Part shown: piece after piece, positions 51,725 to 60,366 of the stretch | Layout of the letters: each line of letters opens with the position of its first letter | How positions within the stretch are numbered: the first letter of the stretch is position 1 | Origin: Planococcus kocurii | Lineage (GTDB): Bacteria; Bacillota; Bacilli; Bacillales_A; Planococcaceae | Assembly: GCF_001465835.2 (NCBI RefSeq) | Contig: NZ_CP013661.2 | Span: 186,001-250,000 of the forward strand | Length of the DNA: 64,000 nucleotides | Reading direction: 5' to 3' | The notes under the pieces: model-generated | Database searches by the model: none | What the model was told of the DNA's origin: nothing | The model's input: only the letters and a program-made list of their open reading frames with translations | Translations under genes and position numbers: made by a program

Positions 51725-52488
51725 GCGTGACTTCCTCCGATATGGTGAATTTTGCGAACAGAATGACCGTACCATGCTTCACGCTGTTCATCACTCATCG
51801 TGTGTAGCTGTTCTTTAAAGCCATGGAAATGGATGGTTTGATTCAAACAAGCGACATGGGTAATGCGATCTGTTACCGTATCTACATCATGGGTAACCAA
51901 AACCATTGTAATATGTTTGTCACGGTTGAGTTTAGCCAACATGTCATAAAATGATTGGACATTCTGGTGATCTACACCAACAGTTGGTTCATCGAGGATT
52001 AGAATTTTTGGCTTTGCTACTAGCGCTCGTGCGATAAAAATCCGCTGCTGCTGGCCACCCGATAATTCACTGATGCTTCTATCAATAAAATCAGCCATAC
52101 CAACCGCCTCTAATGCTTCTGCGACTTGTTCATGAGTGGATTTTGGTAACCGGTGAAACAAACCGGTCTTCTTTGCAAGTCCACCTGCCACAACTTCTTT
52201 TACAATTGCCGGAAATCCTGAATTAAACGAATTGGACTTCTGAGATACATATCCGATCCATTCACGTTTCTTAAATTTTTTTGCATCTTCACCGAAAAGT
52301 TCAATTTTCCCTGCAGTCGGCTTGATTAGCCCTAGCATGATTTTCAATAATGTCGACTTACCTGAGCCGTTAGGACCCAAAATCGCCAAAAAATCGCCTT
52401 CTTCTACTGTCATAGAAATATTATGAAGTGCTTTTGTTTGCTCATATTCAAAACTGATATTTTTAATGTCAATTAATGGCGCAGCCAT
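51721..52488 (-). CDS. znuC: Zinc ABC transporter ATP-binding protein ZnuC
   Basis: 255 residues. Walker A is GPNGSGKSTLLKIMLGL, the signature is [19 protein letters not shown] and Walker B is ILILDEPTVGVDHQ. The C-terminus is His-rich (WYGHSVRKIHHIGGSH), as often seen in zinc transport ATPases. It is the first gene of znuC-znuB-zur. The leader holds a Zur box downstream of a good -35/-10 pair, so zinc sufficiency should shut the operon off. Confidence 0.94.
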   Translation of the reverse strand: MAAPLIDIKNISFEYEQTKALHNISMTVEEGDFLAILGPNGSGKSTLLKIMLGLIKPTAGKIELFGEDAKKFKKREWIGYVSQKSNSFNSGFPAIVKEVVAGGLAKKTGLFHRLPKSTHEQVAEALEAVGMADFIDRSISELSGGQQQRIFIARALVAKPKILILDEPTVGVDHQNVQSFYDMLAKLNRDKHITMVLVTHDVDTVTDRITHVACLNQTIHFHGFKEQLHTMSDEQREAWYGHSVRKIHHIGGSHA

Positions 52489-52504
52489 TGTGCCGCCTCT
52501 TTTC

Positions 52505-52527
52505 TAATTAATAATGATTACGATTTA
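52505..52527. promoter_or_regulatory. Zur box of the znu operon
   Basis: On the minus strand TAAATCGTAATCATTATTAATTA. The first half matches the Bacillus Zur consensus AAATCGTAATNATTACGATTT exactly; the second half is degenerate. It starts ten bases after the -10 element, so Zur would block RNA polymerase. Confidence 0.8.
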
Positions 52528-52536
52528 CATTAGAAA

Positions 52537-52565
52537 AGTATAGTAGAGTTCACTACTAATGTAAA
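52537..52565 (-). promoter_or_regulatory. Promoter of znuC-znuB-zur
   Basis: On the minus strand TTTACA (52560-52565) and TATACT (52537-52542) are exactly 17 bases apart, close to sigma-A consensus, with the Zur box directly downstream. Confidence 0.75.
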
Positions 52566-52643
52566 TGGATTAGACTTAAATAACTTGAGTGCAACCGTAC
52601 AAATAAAGCTTCTCCTATGTAGTAAATATGATTTTTAAATTTA

Positions 52644-52678
52644 CGAGTCATCGATTTTGCAAAAATCACATGACTCGT
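52644..52678. repeat. Inverted repeat upstream of the znu promoter
   Basis: CGAGTCAT and ATGACTCG form outer arms, with an inner GATTTT/AAAATC pair and a TGCA loop. There is no T-run on either side, so it is not an obvious terminator. It may be an additional regulatory site or a remnant. Confidence 0.5.
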
Positions 52679-52715
52679 TTAGTTAGCTGACCGTCATTTC
52701 GCATACTTTCATCAT

Positions 52716-52756
52716 AAAAAATGAAGACAGTCCCCGATTGCAGGGACTGCCTTCAA
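52716..52756 (-). terminator. Terminator downstream of nfo
   Basis: GAAGGCAGTCCC pairs with GGGGACTGTCTTC around TGCAATC on the minus strand, followed by ATTTTTTATG. Confidence 0.88.
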
Positions 52757-52771
52757 CTATAACTGATTTCC

Positions 52772-53665
52772 TTATAAAGGAGATTTCAATTCCTCGATCA
52801 CGCCTGGTGAAAAGATACCCGCCCTAAACATTTCAATTTCAAATGCATATGGTGCTTTTTTATTTTTAGCATCTAATCCGACGTAAGGCGTTTCAAGGAT
52901 TTTAGGGACGTGCATCAAATCAGGATGATGAACAATGCCATTTAACGCATCAAATCCGATTTCACCAAAGCCAATGTTTTCGTGGCGGTCTTTACTTGCG
53001 CCTCGAACATTTTTACTGTCATTGATGTGCAGTACTTGAAGGCGGTCGACCCCAACAATACGGTCGAACTCTTCTAATACGCCGTTAAAATCTTCTTTGA
53101 TGTTATAGCCGGCATCATGTGTATGACACGTATCAAAGCATACAGATAGGCGTTCGTTATGTGTCACACCATTAATGATTGCAGCAATTTCCTCAAAACT
53201 GCGACCACATTCTGTGCCTTTACCAGCCATCGTCTCAAGTGCGATATTGACTGGATAATCCTGCGTTAATACCTCATTCAAACCTTCGATAATTTTAGCA
53301 ATACCGGCATCTGCTCCAGCTCCGACGTGAGCACCTGGGTGCAAGACAATTTGTTTTGCACCCAGTGCTGCAGTGCGTTCAATTTCTTTTTGAAGAAATT
53401 CCACGCCCAGTTCGAAGGTTTCAGGCTTTTGGGTATTGCCTAAATTGATAATATACGGGGCATGAACCACAATATTCGTTAAATTATTGGCAGCCATATG
53501 CGCAAAACCTGCGTCGATATTCAATTCTTCAATTGGCTTGCGACGTGTGTTTTGAGGTGCACCGGTATAAATCATAAAAGTTGTAGCTCCGTAAGAAGCC
53601 GCTTCTTCGCTTGCGCCAAGTAGCATTTTCTTACCGCTCATCGAGACGTGAGATCCTAGTAACAT
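52772..53665 (-). CDS. nfo: Endonuclease IV (AP endonuclease)
   Basis: 297 residues. A TIM barrel with zinc ligands in [13 protein letters not shown] at the N-terminus, [37 protein letters not shown] and [27 protein letters not shown] (read as successive short motifs). It cleaves 5' of abasic sites in base excision repair. The ATG is preceded by AAGGAG. It follows cshB by 12 bases, matching the B. subtilis yqfR-yqfS pair. Confidence 0.96.
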   Translation of the reverse strand: MLLGSHVSMSGKKMLLGASEEAASYGATTFMIYTGAPQNTRRKPIEELNIDAGFAHMAANNLTNIVVHAPYIINLGNTQKPETFELGVEFLQKEIERTAALGAKQIVLHPGAHVGAGADAGIAKIIEGLNEVLTQDYPVNIALETMAGKGTECGRSFEEIAAIINGVTHNERLSVCFDTCHTHDAGYNIKEDFNGVLEEFDRIVGVDRLQVLHINDSKNVRGASKDRHENIGFGEIGFDALNGIVHHPDLMHVPKILETPYVGLDAKNKKAPYAFEIEMFRAGIFSPGVIEELKSPL

Positions 53666-53677
53666 GAAACTATCTCC

Positions 53678-54973
53678 TTACTTTTTGCGATTTTTACGTC
53701 GTTCCATTTTTTTGATTTCGTCCATTTTCCACTTCATCTTCTTCTTGTACATCGGTCTTACTTTTTTCGGCTTATGAACCATTGTTTTTGCTTTGGCATC
53801 GGCTGCGTCTGTCTTTTTAATGCGCGTTGTCCGGCTGTGACGTTCTTTTAAATCAACGAATTCGCCTTTCACAATATCTTTTTGTTGGAACGGAATGCCC
53901 ATTTTCTCAATACGAACAATCGCATCGTCTTCCTCTGGCTTGAATAGCGTAATTGCTAGCCCCTTCATCCCAGCGCGAGCTGTACGGCCCACACGGTGAA
54001 TAAAGAACTCCAGGTCTTCCGGCAATTCGTAGTTGATTACGTGGCTGACGCCTTGAATATCAATTCCACGTGCAGCAAGATCTGTCGCTACGATGTATTG
54101 ATACTCCAAGTCGCGAATTTGACGCATCATTTTGACGCGTTCACGCGGTGCCAAGTCGCCGTGTACACGCCCAACACGAATGCCTTCTTTTGCTAATTGA
54201 TCGGCAACATAATCGGCGTTTGTACGAGTATTAACAAAGATGATCGCTAAATAAGGGTTGATGACTTTCATCACATCTTGCAAGCGCTCCATTTTCTTCT
54301 TACTACGAACAGGGACCAAGTAAAAGTCTAACCCTTCTGCAGTTGGACGTTTATCGCCAATTTTGACATGAACTGGTGATTCCATGTATTTTTTTAAGAA
54401 CGGTTTTAACTTTTCTGGAATTGTTGCTGAAAAGACATACATTTCCAGGTCTTCTTTCATCTTTCCAGCAACTTGGTCAATTTCTTCGATAAAGCCAAGA
54501 TCAAAAGCTAAGTCTGCTTCATCAATTACAAGGATTTTACCTGTGTGTACCAACAATGCGTTTTCTTTCACCAAGTCTCTTAACCGACCAGGAGTTCCGA
54601 CTACGATATGGGGCTGTGTTTTTAATTTGTTAATTGAACGCTGCTTGTCTGTCCCACCGATAAACGATTTTACTTCTATGCCAGATCCAATAACTAGTTT
54701 TTGCAACTCATTAAAGATCTGCATTGCAAGTTCACGCGTCGGTGCTGAGATTACCGCCTGCACTTCCTGTTTGCTGACGTCGATACGTTCTACAATTGGG
54801 ATAATAAAACTATGCGTTTTTCCAGTTCCTGTATGGGATTGGCCAATTGCACTTGTGCCTTTCAATATATGGGGCATCATTTCCTGTTGAATCTTTGTCG
54901 GTTCTGTAAACCCGAGTTTTTCTACCGCTTCTAATAGGAACGGTTTGAATGGATATTCGTTGAATTTTGTCAT
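53678..54973 (-). CDS. cshB: DEAD-box RNA helicase CshB
   Basis: 431 residues. Q motif region FTEPTKIQQEMMPHIL, Walker A SHTGTGKTHSF, motif II IDEADLAFD, motif III SAT and motif VI HRVGRTARAG lie in the two RecA-like domains. A basic Lys/Arg tail (about 385-431) ends MKWKMDEIKKMERRKNRKK and should bind RNA. DEAD-box helicases of this group unwind RNA in cold and in ribosome or mRNA turnover. It heads the cshB-nfo pair and is divergent from ispH. Confidence 0.93.
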   Translation of the reverse strand: MTKFNEYPFKPFLLEAVEKLGFTEPTKIQQEMMPHILKGTSAIGQSHTGTGKTHSFIIPIVERIDVSKQEVQAVISAPTRELAMQIFNELQKLVIGSGIEVKSFIGGTDKQRSINKLKTQPHIVVGTPGRLRDLVKENALLVHTGKILVIDEADLAFDLGFIEEIDQVAGKMKEDLEMYVFSATIPEKLKPFLKKYMESPVHVKIGDKRPTAEGLDFYLVPVRSKKKMERLQDVMKVINPYLAIIFVNTRTNADYVADQLAKEGIRVGRVHGDLAPRERVKMMRQIRDLEYQYIVATDLAARGIDIQGVSHVINYELPEDLEFFIHRVGRTARAGMKGLAITLFKPEEDDAIVRIEKMGIPFQQKDIVKGEFVDLKERHSRTTRIKKTDAADAKAKTMVHKPKKVRPMYKKKMKWKMDEIKKMERRKNRKK

Positions 54974-55041
54974 GGGATTAAATTCCCTCCTTACGCTCTA
55001 GACATTATAGCATAAAACCGTCTGTTTACGCGATGCAACTT

Positions 55042-55070
55042 TTGTAAAGCTGTGCCGTCTCCGTTATAAT
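55042..55070 (+). promoter_or_regulatory. Sigma-A promoter of ispH
   Basis: TTGTAA at 55042-55047 and a perfect TATAAT at 55065-55070 are 17 bases apart, 34 bases from the ispH ATG. Confidence 0.7.
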
Positions 55071-55103
55071 GAATATATGATTTTGAAAGGAGCGCGGTAC
55101 TTG

Positions 55104-56084
55104 ATGAAAGTTATGAAAATATCGCCAAGAGGATATTGTTACGGAGTGGTCGATGCCATGGTTATCGCAAAGAACGCTGCGATGGATGAAAGTTTACCAC
55201 GTCCCATTTATATACTAGGAATGATTGTTCACAATAAACATGTCACAGACGCTTTCGAACAAGATGGCATCATTACTTTAGATGGTACTAATCGTCTTGA
55301 AATTTTAGAAAAAGTAGAAAGCGGTACGGTTATTTTTACAGCACACGGTGTTTCTCCACAAGTACGTGAGTTAGCAAGACGGAAAGGCTTGGTATCGATC
55401 GATGCGACTTGCCCAGACGTGACTGTTACACACGACTTGATTCGTGAGAAAACGGCTGATGGCTACCAAATCGTTTATATCGGAAAAAGTGGACATCCTG
55501 AACCAGAAGGTGCCATTGGTGTTGCACCTGACATGGTTCACTTAGTTGAAAGTGTCGAAGACGTTAATCGTCTAGAACTCGATTCCGAAAAAATTATTGT
55601 CACGAACCAAACAACGATGAGTCAATGGGATGTTGTGGACATGATGGAACGCTTAAAAGAAAAATTCCCGCACTCTGAAGTTCACAAGGAAATTTGCTTG
55701 GCCACGCAAGTTCGCCAAGAAGCAGTCGCACAACAAGCTGGCGATACCGATTTGTTAATCGTCATTGGGGATCCAATGAGCAATAACTCAAATCGTTTAG
55801 CGCAAGTATCACAAGACATTGCTGGAACTCCTGCATACCGTATTTCCGATATCTCTGAACTCAAATTGGAATGGCTAGAAGGTGTTGAAACGGTAGGTAT
55901 CACAGCAGGTGCTTCCACGCCAACACCAATCGTTAAAGAAGTGATGAAGTTCTTGGATCTCTATGACCCAGCAGACCCAAGTACGCATGAACTAACTCGT
56001 TCTGTACCGCTCAATAAAATTTTACCGAAAATTAAGCATCCAAAACCATCGGATCGCATTGAGCCTTATCCAGTGGGCGAATAA
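55104..56084 (+). CDS. ispH: 4-hydroxy-3-methylbut-2-enyl diphosphate reductase
   Basis: About 326 residues, slightly long. IspH makes IPP and DMAPP from HMBPP with a [4Fe-4S] cluster. The Cys ligands lie in [13 protein letters not shown] near 12, [12 protein letters not shown] near 96 and [13 protein letters not shown] near 195. [12 protein letters not shown] and [12 protein letters not shown] contain the conserved His. AAAGGAG precedes the start region; TTG at 55101 or ATG at 55104 fit, and homology favours the ATG. The Pro/Lys-rich C-terminal tail is typical of Bacilli. A strong terminator follows. Confidence 0.95.
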   Translation: MKVMKISPRGYCYGVVDAMVIAKNAAMDESLPRPIYILGMIVHNKHVTDAFEQDGIITLDGTNRLEILEKVESGTVIFTAHGVSPQVRELARRKGLVSIDATCPDVTVTHDLIREKTADGYQIVYIGKSGHPEPEGAIGVAPDMVHLVESVEDVNRLELDSEKIIVTNQTTMSQWDVVDMMERLKEKFPHSEVHKEICLATQVRQEAVAQQAGDTDLLIVIGDPMSNNSNRLAQVSQDIAGTPAYRISDISELKLEWLEGVETVGITAGASTPTPIVKEVMKFLDLYDPADPSTHELTRSVPLNKILPKIKHPKPSDRIEPYPVGE

Positions 56085-56086
56085 GT

Positions 56087-56131
56087 AAAAGCTGTCACAA
56101 AAGTTAAAACCTAACTTTTGTGACAGCTTTT
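56087..56131 (+). terminator. Terminator downstream of ispH
   Basis: AAAAGCTGTCACAAAAGTTA pairs with TAACTTTTGTGACAGCTTTT around AAACC, almost perfect over 20 bases. Confidence 0.95.
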
Positions 56132-56363
56132 CTTTATGTCTTGCAGTATTCAATTCTAAAGGCATGCGCCAAATACTTTACTCCACTTATCATTTATGGT
56201 TATTACAGACGAAAAAACGATTTGAATCGGTTCTTTGTTTCACTTTCCTGTCCAAATAGCTTTCTTTATTCTTATTTATTCAGTTATACATATTTTTATC
56301 TTTGATATATAATCAAATCATTACAGTTAGAACAAGTAGATAATTCAGGAGGCAGAGGAATTG

Positions 56364-56549
56364 ATGAATTATTTCGCTATTGCATTAGCAACTTTAGGGT
56401 TGAGCATCATTATTTTCTTTATCTTAGGAGGACTTGGCTTTACAGACTATGTGGATGGTCTAATCATGGCCGTAGGATTAATTATCGTCATTTTACTATC
56501 CATCATTATGAGTTTATTAATAAAGGTTGATAGAAAACTCAAGAATTGA
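56364..56549 (+). CDS. Hypothetical 61-residue membrane protein
   Basis: Two hydrophobic helices: YFAIALATLGLSIIIFFILG and DGLIMAVGLIIVILLSIIMS, joined by GLGFTDYVD, and a short basic tail (IKVDRKLKN). AGGAGG and GAGGAA stand upstream of the ATG at 56364, so translation is likely. It has no recognised family. It is the first gene of a region that separates ispH from yqfO, unlike B. subtilis where they are close. The 200 bases before it hold no other feature. Confidence 0.7.
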   Translation: MNYFAIALATLGLSIIIFFILGGLGFTDYVDGLIMAVGLIIVILLSIIMSLLIKVDRKLKN

Positions 56550-56571
56550 TAACCAAAAATCTCAATTACCC

Positions 56572-57840
56572 TTACGTCTTTGATGAAAGGTATTTCAACG
56601 CTTTGTCCAAGTCTACATCAATTCTTACATGCTCCGATGTCCAAGGAATATGTGTATGAGGTGGTATGCCGACTCCGGTCATGCCTTCATTGGCATCAAC
56701 TCTAGAGAGACGGGAAGTCGGGTACAGCAATTCAAAACCTTCTTCCCAATCTTTACAGACAAGGTTCGCATAATCATTCAACCCCATGGTGGGTCTTCCC
56801 ATCACATGCACCTTTCTAGATTTTTTGCAGGTCTCTACAAACGATTCGCCCGCACTTCCGCAACTATTGTCTGTCAGTACGACAATCGATTTGGGTTGAG
56901 TGGTTCCTTTGATGACAGTTTCCGGCATAATATCCTCAAAATTGAATTCCACAAACCCCTTGCCTTTATTTTTCGTCCACTCTCGTTCGAATACGCTTAA
57001 AAATTGCTGGGCATTGTCATCTTCTGTTTCTGCACGTTGTTTAACAATCATCGCTAATTCCCGTTCCGTATTTGCAAGGGTACAATTGAAATGCATCTGT
57101 TCGTCACCTGCTGCCAGATCCACTCCTTCTTCTGGCATGATAAATGGTAAGAAAGGGAAATAGCTCCCATCGCTCCCCCCGTAATTGACGCGCACATCAA
57201 TAATCCAAGCATCCGCATTTTCCAGAAGACTTTGATTTTCTTTGATCATCTTAACAATGGCGTCGGGATTCATAAAATCTGTCATCGTCAGTAAAATCGC
57301 CTTGTCTAATTGCTGGACCGAATAGGTGGCCACATAGCCCTCTTTAGCATAAGTTTCGAATGAAAACCTTTGCTTCTCGCCTATTTCAGTTTCAATTTCA
57401 CCAAAATCATAAAGAGAAAAAATCAAATTCCAGTTTTCACGTTCTGGATGATTTTCATTCAGCAGACGCGAATGCTTTTCTTTTAGTTCCGGGATTGTAT
57501 AGCCCCCAATTGACGTAAAAGCCATTCCTTTCGAAACGCGATTCTCCTGGAATACTGTAGTCACGTATAGCTGATCTTCAAAGCGCCTAACCCGAAATCC
57601 CCTATCTTTTCTAATCTCCTCATTTATCCCCTTACTAGCAAAATGAATATGCTGATCCTTAAAATCTAGCAAGTACTCTTTGACCAGTTCTGTGAATTGA
57701 GCTTTATTCAGCCTTCCCTGATTTTCTAAATCTCTCAAGTTCCCAAGGTAATAATCGGGGTTGTCCCAACCTTGTTTATCTTTCCATCCCGCATAGTCGT
57801 GCTGCATAATATGGACGATTTCAGTAAATAGGCGTTCCAT
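56572..57840 (-). CDS. S41-family (C-terminal processing-type) peptidase
   Basis: About 422 residues with no signal peptide. The C-terminal half has the S41 fold: WIIDVRVNYGGSDGSYFPFL near residue 215, and the catalytic Ser region VLTDNSCGSAGESFVE near 335, followed by MGRPTMGLND. The N-terminal half (about 1-190) is not a clear PDZ domain. Relatives are retained in the cytosol or act on self peptides; the substrate is unknown. AAGGGGGAG supports the ATG at 57840. It lies downstream of the alpha/beta hydrolase gene and looks like accessory content. Confidence 0.82.
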   Translation of the reverse strand: MERLFTEIVHIMQHDYAGWKDKQGWDNPDYYLGNLRDLENQGRLNKAQFTELVKEYLLDFKDQHIHFASKGINEEIRKDRGFRVRRFEDQLYVTTVFQENRVSKGMAFTSIGGYTIPELKEKHSRLLNENHPERENWNLIFSLYDFGEIETEIGEKQRFSFETYAKEGYVATYSVQQLDKAILLTMTDFMNPDAIVKMIKENQSLLENADAWIIDVRVNYGGSDGSYFPFLPFIMPEEGVDLAAGDEQMHFNCTLANTERELAMIVKQRAETEDDNAQQFLSVFEREWTKNKGKGFVEFNFEDIMPETVIKGTTQPKSIVVLTDNSCGSAGESFVETCKKSRKVHVMGRPTMGLNDYANLVCKDWEEGFELLYPTSRLSRVDANEGMTGVGIPPHTHIPWTSEHVRIDVDLDKALKYLSSKT

Positions 57841-57921
57841 AATTCTCCCCCTTGTAATTTTCATCACGGATTGAGGTTCCATGAAGTCAGCTCGTTATTT
57901 GGTAACTCTTTCTTTTATCCT

Positions 57922-58758
57922 CTATTTAAGCGTTCCTCTAACAAATTCTTGGAATTTAATTTCTTCTTCCGAAAAGGGATTGTGATTGCTTTCTTCAAAA
58001 ATCGTGAACTTGGCATTTGGAATCAATTCGGCAATTTCCTCTCCGAACTTTAACGGACATTGTGCATCATATTTTCCTGAGTAAATATAACTTGGAATAT
58101 GTATTTCTTTCAGTTCTTCTCTGATATCGAATGTCGGATATTCCATCTTGCTGAAATAATCCAAACGTGAACCGACAATTTTACCGCTATTTGGTTTTTT
58201 CATCGATTCTTTCAATTTTTCTTCTGATTGGTATGACATCAAGGCCCATTCGTAACTGATTGCCTGGCGTACTTCAACTGGAGTTGATGGTGCATTCAAT
58301 AGGTCCATAATTTCAACAATTCGATTGAAATTTGGATTCTTTCTACAATAGATGCTGTTTTCATCTTTTCCGTATTCGTAACTTGCTGCAGCTCCCCCTG
58401 CAATTATTTTTGTCAGCGATGCTTGATGGATAATAGCGTATTTTAATGCCAGCATCCCGCCTGTTGAATGCCCGGCAAACGCCCACTTTTTATCGCCTAA
58501 GGCTTTTCTGATGGCCTCTAAATCGCTCACTGTTTCCTCCATGCCATATTCATCAGGTGTTGCTGCTTTTACAGAATGTCCAGCTCCACGAAGGTTAATC
58601 AAATAGACATGATAATAGTCGGTAAAGGGATCAGCCAGCAAATTTCCCTTCTGATTGAACTCGCTGTAAAGGTGAGTAATGGCTAATGGCTCACCCTCCC
58701 CTTTTTCAAAGATTTCAAAGCTTCTCCGATCTGTTTCGACGATGCGCTCTTTCCACAT
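57922..58758 (-). CDS. Alpha/beta hydrolase, proline-iminopeptidase-like
   Basis: 278 residues. The nucleophile elbow is FAGHSTGGMLALKYA with Ser near 95. The acidic residue probably lies in IYSGKYDAQCPLKFG near 225 and the catalytic His in FEESNHNPFSEE near 258. The oxyanion loop near 25-55 reads LINLRGAGHS. This pattern fits the proline iminopeptidase / general esterase branch of the fold; the substrate cannot be told. The ATG at 58758 follows GGAGATG. It is 80 bases upstream of the S41 peptidase gene in the same direction, so the two may be co-transcribed. Confidence 0.85.
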   Translation of the reverse strand: MWKERIVETDRRSFEIFEKGEGEPLAITHLYSEFNQKGNLLADPFTDYYHVYLINLRGAGHSVKAATPDEYGMEETVSDLEAIRKALGDKKWAFAGHSTGGMLALKYAIIHQASLTKIIAGGAAASYEYGKDENSIYCRKNPNFNRIVEIMDLLNAPSTPVEVRQAISYEWALMSYQSEEKLKESMKKPNSGKIVGSRLDYFSKMEYPTFDIREELKEIHIPSYIYSGKYDAQCPLKFGEEIAELIPNAKFTIFEESNHNPFSEEEIKFQEFVRGTLK

Positions 58759-58880
58759 TTTCCATCTCCTACTTTCTGATTTTTCTTTATACCCTCATCC
58801 AATCATACAATATATGTAAAATGAAAAATACGATAATTACGAATATTTCACTTTTAAATTCAATTTATCACGTGTGTCGA

Positions 58881-59117
58881 TTAATCAACAAATGACAGAC
58901 TATTCCTGCTGAGCGCAAAATGCTCGTGCAGAAATGTCGTCAGGGCATCCCGCCAAATCAGCGGCAGCGCACCGGTCAATTGCGTATGCTGAAAGGCCAG
59001 AAGTGACAAAGCTGGCAATTGAATTGTCGATTTTGTCTTTTGATAGGGCCACCGCATGAGCACATAAGCAATCAATGCCGTAAACAATTGGTTGTAGACG
59101 GCGTTGGGTGTTGTGGC
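58881..59117 (-). pseudogene. Transposase C-terminal remnant (IS4-like DDE family)
   Basis: Frame reads ATTPNAVYNQLFTALIAYVL, then MRWPYQKTKSTIQLPALSLL and a tail ending LSRNSLSFVD. The NAVYNQLFTALIAYVL stretch is typical of the end of IS4-type transposases. An in-frame TAA stands directly upstream at 59118-59120, and the rest of the gene, including the DDE triad, is missing. No intact terminal repeats were found. It marks an old insertion in this accessory region. Confidence 0.75.
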
Positions 59118-59225
59118 TTATATGATTAAAATCAAAATGGAAGATATCGGCTTGCTTCTCATTTGAGAATATGAGAAAATTTTTGATAGTGAATATTCAA
59201 AAAACAGTTTATTGAGGAGACTTAA

Positions 59226-60047
59226 ATGTTAACAACAAGACAACTGAACGAGATAGAACAACTTCAAAAAGAAGTCGAAGCATATGATGTACTCGAATTA
59301 AAATTAAATTGGGAAATGCTTCGATCAAGAGATTCTAAACAACTTGATTTTTTCCATTATGAAAGTAATAAACTAATCGCTTTTATCGGATTGTATTCGT
59401 TTGGTTCGACTGTTGAAGTAACGGGAATGGTAAAACCGACAGAGCGTCGCAAAGGACATTTCACAAAGCTATTTGAAGAAGCGATGACTTCAGTACAGCA
59501 AATTGGGTATAAGAAAGTTTTGTTGAATACACCAGCCCGTGCTAAAGCAGCTCAGGATTTCCTGAAGAATCAAGGAGCCCTCTACAAATTTTCAGAACAT
59601 CAAATGCAATGGGAACCACAGCCTCTTACTGCTTCAACCGGTTTCATATTACGTCAAGCTGAAAGTACAGATTTAAAAATGAGAATCCGACTGGATGTGG
59701 AGGCATTCGATATATCCCTAGAGGATGCTACGGCAATGGAGAGCAGACTCAGCGGAGAGCAAGATACAGAAATGCTGATGATTGATGTAAACAACGAGAC
59801 CATCGGAAAAATCCGGATACAAAGAAGAGATAGCCAAGCATGGATTTATGGATTTTCAATTCTTCCCGAGTATCAAGGTAGAGGAATAGGACGCAAAGTA
59901 CTACAACACACCGTTAAACAACAAAGTGAAGCAGGCTACTCGATTCATCTTGACGTGGAAACAAAGAATGCTCATGCCTTAAGATTGTACGAAGCAATCG
60001 GCTTTGTAGTTAAGCATGCACAAGATTACTATGTGTATCAAAAGTAA
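59226..60047 (+). CDS. Double GNAT-domain N-acetyltransferase
   Basis: 273 residues with two acetyltransferase-like halves. The N-terminal half (about 1-130) has VTGMVKPTERRKGHFTKLFEEA; the C-terminal half (about 140-273) has the canonical acetyl-CoA loop ILPEYQGRGIGRKVLQHTV and the NAHALRLYEAIGF motif near the end. It should transfer acetyl to an amine; the target is unknown. GAGGAG lies before the ATG. A terminator follows four bases after the stop. It stands alone next to the transposase remnant, so recent gain is possible. Confidence 0.88.
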   Translation: MLTTRQLNEIEQLQKEVEAYDVLELKLNWEMLRSRDSKQLDFFHYESNKLIAFIGLYSFGSTVEVTGMVKPTERRKGHFTKLFEEAMTSVQQIGYKKVLLNTPARAKAAQDFLKNQGALYKFSEHQMQWEPQPLTASTGFILRQAESTDLKMRIRLDVEAFDISLEDATAMESRLSGEQDTEMLMIDVNNETIGKIRIQRRDSQAWIYGFSILPEYQGRGIGRKVLQHTVKQQSEAGYSIHLDVETKNAHALRLYEAIGFVVKHAQDYYVYQK

Positions 60048-60049
60048 TT

Positions 60050-60094
60050 ACCAGAGTGCTCTAAACATGTTATGTTTTGGAGTATTCTTTTTTG
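60050..60094 (+). terminator. Terminator downstream of the GNAT gene
   Basis: AGAGTGCTCTAAACAT folds onto ATGTTTTGGAGTATTCT with G-U pairs, followed by TTTTTT. The rest of the 317-base gap up to 60364 is AT-rich with no feature apart from the terminator at 60336-60366. Confidence 0.75.
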
Positions 60095-60335
60095 TGTAGT
60101 AAAACTTCAGAAGTTAAAGGATAGGTAAAGAGTAAGCAGCGGAAAAGGTGGAGCGCTTGAGATATTCAAGTGTTTTTTGATTACCCATAGTTAGTCTTAG
60201 TAGAATCAGTTTTCTAATGTAATTATTAAAAGGCGTTCGTAAAATTAGAAAAACATTTAACGAATGAACGCAATTCAACTAAACTTATAAGGCAACTCTA
60301 TCTTTAGGTATAAATTTTAAAAAGAGACCTATATA

Positions 60336-60366
60336 AAAAAAGCAGTGGCCGCGGCCACTGCTTTTT
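60336..60366 (-). terminator. Terminator downstream of yqfO
   Basis: AGCAGTGGCC and GGCCACTGCT are perfect arms around GC, with AAAAA before and TTTTT after. It directly borders the yqfO stop. Confidence 0.92.
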
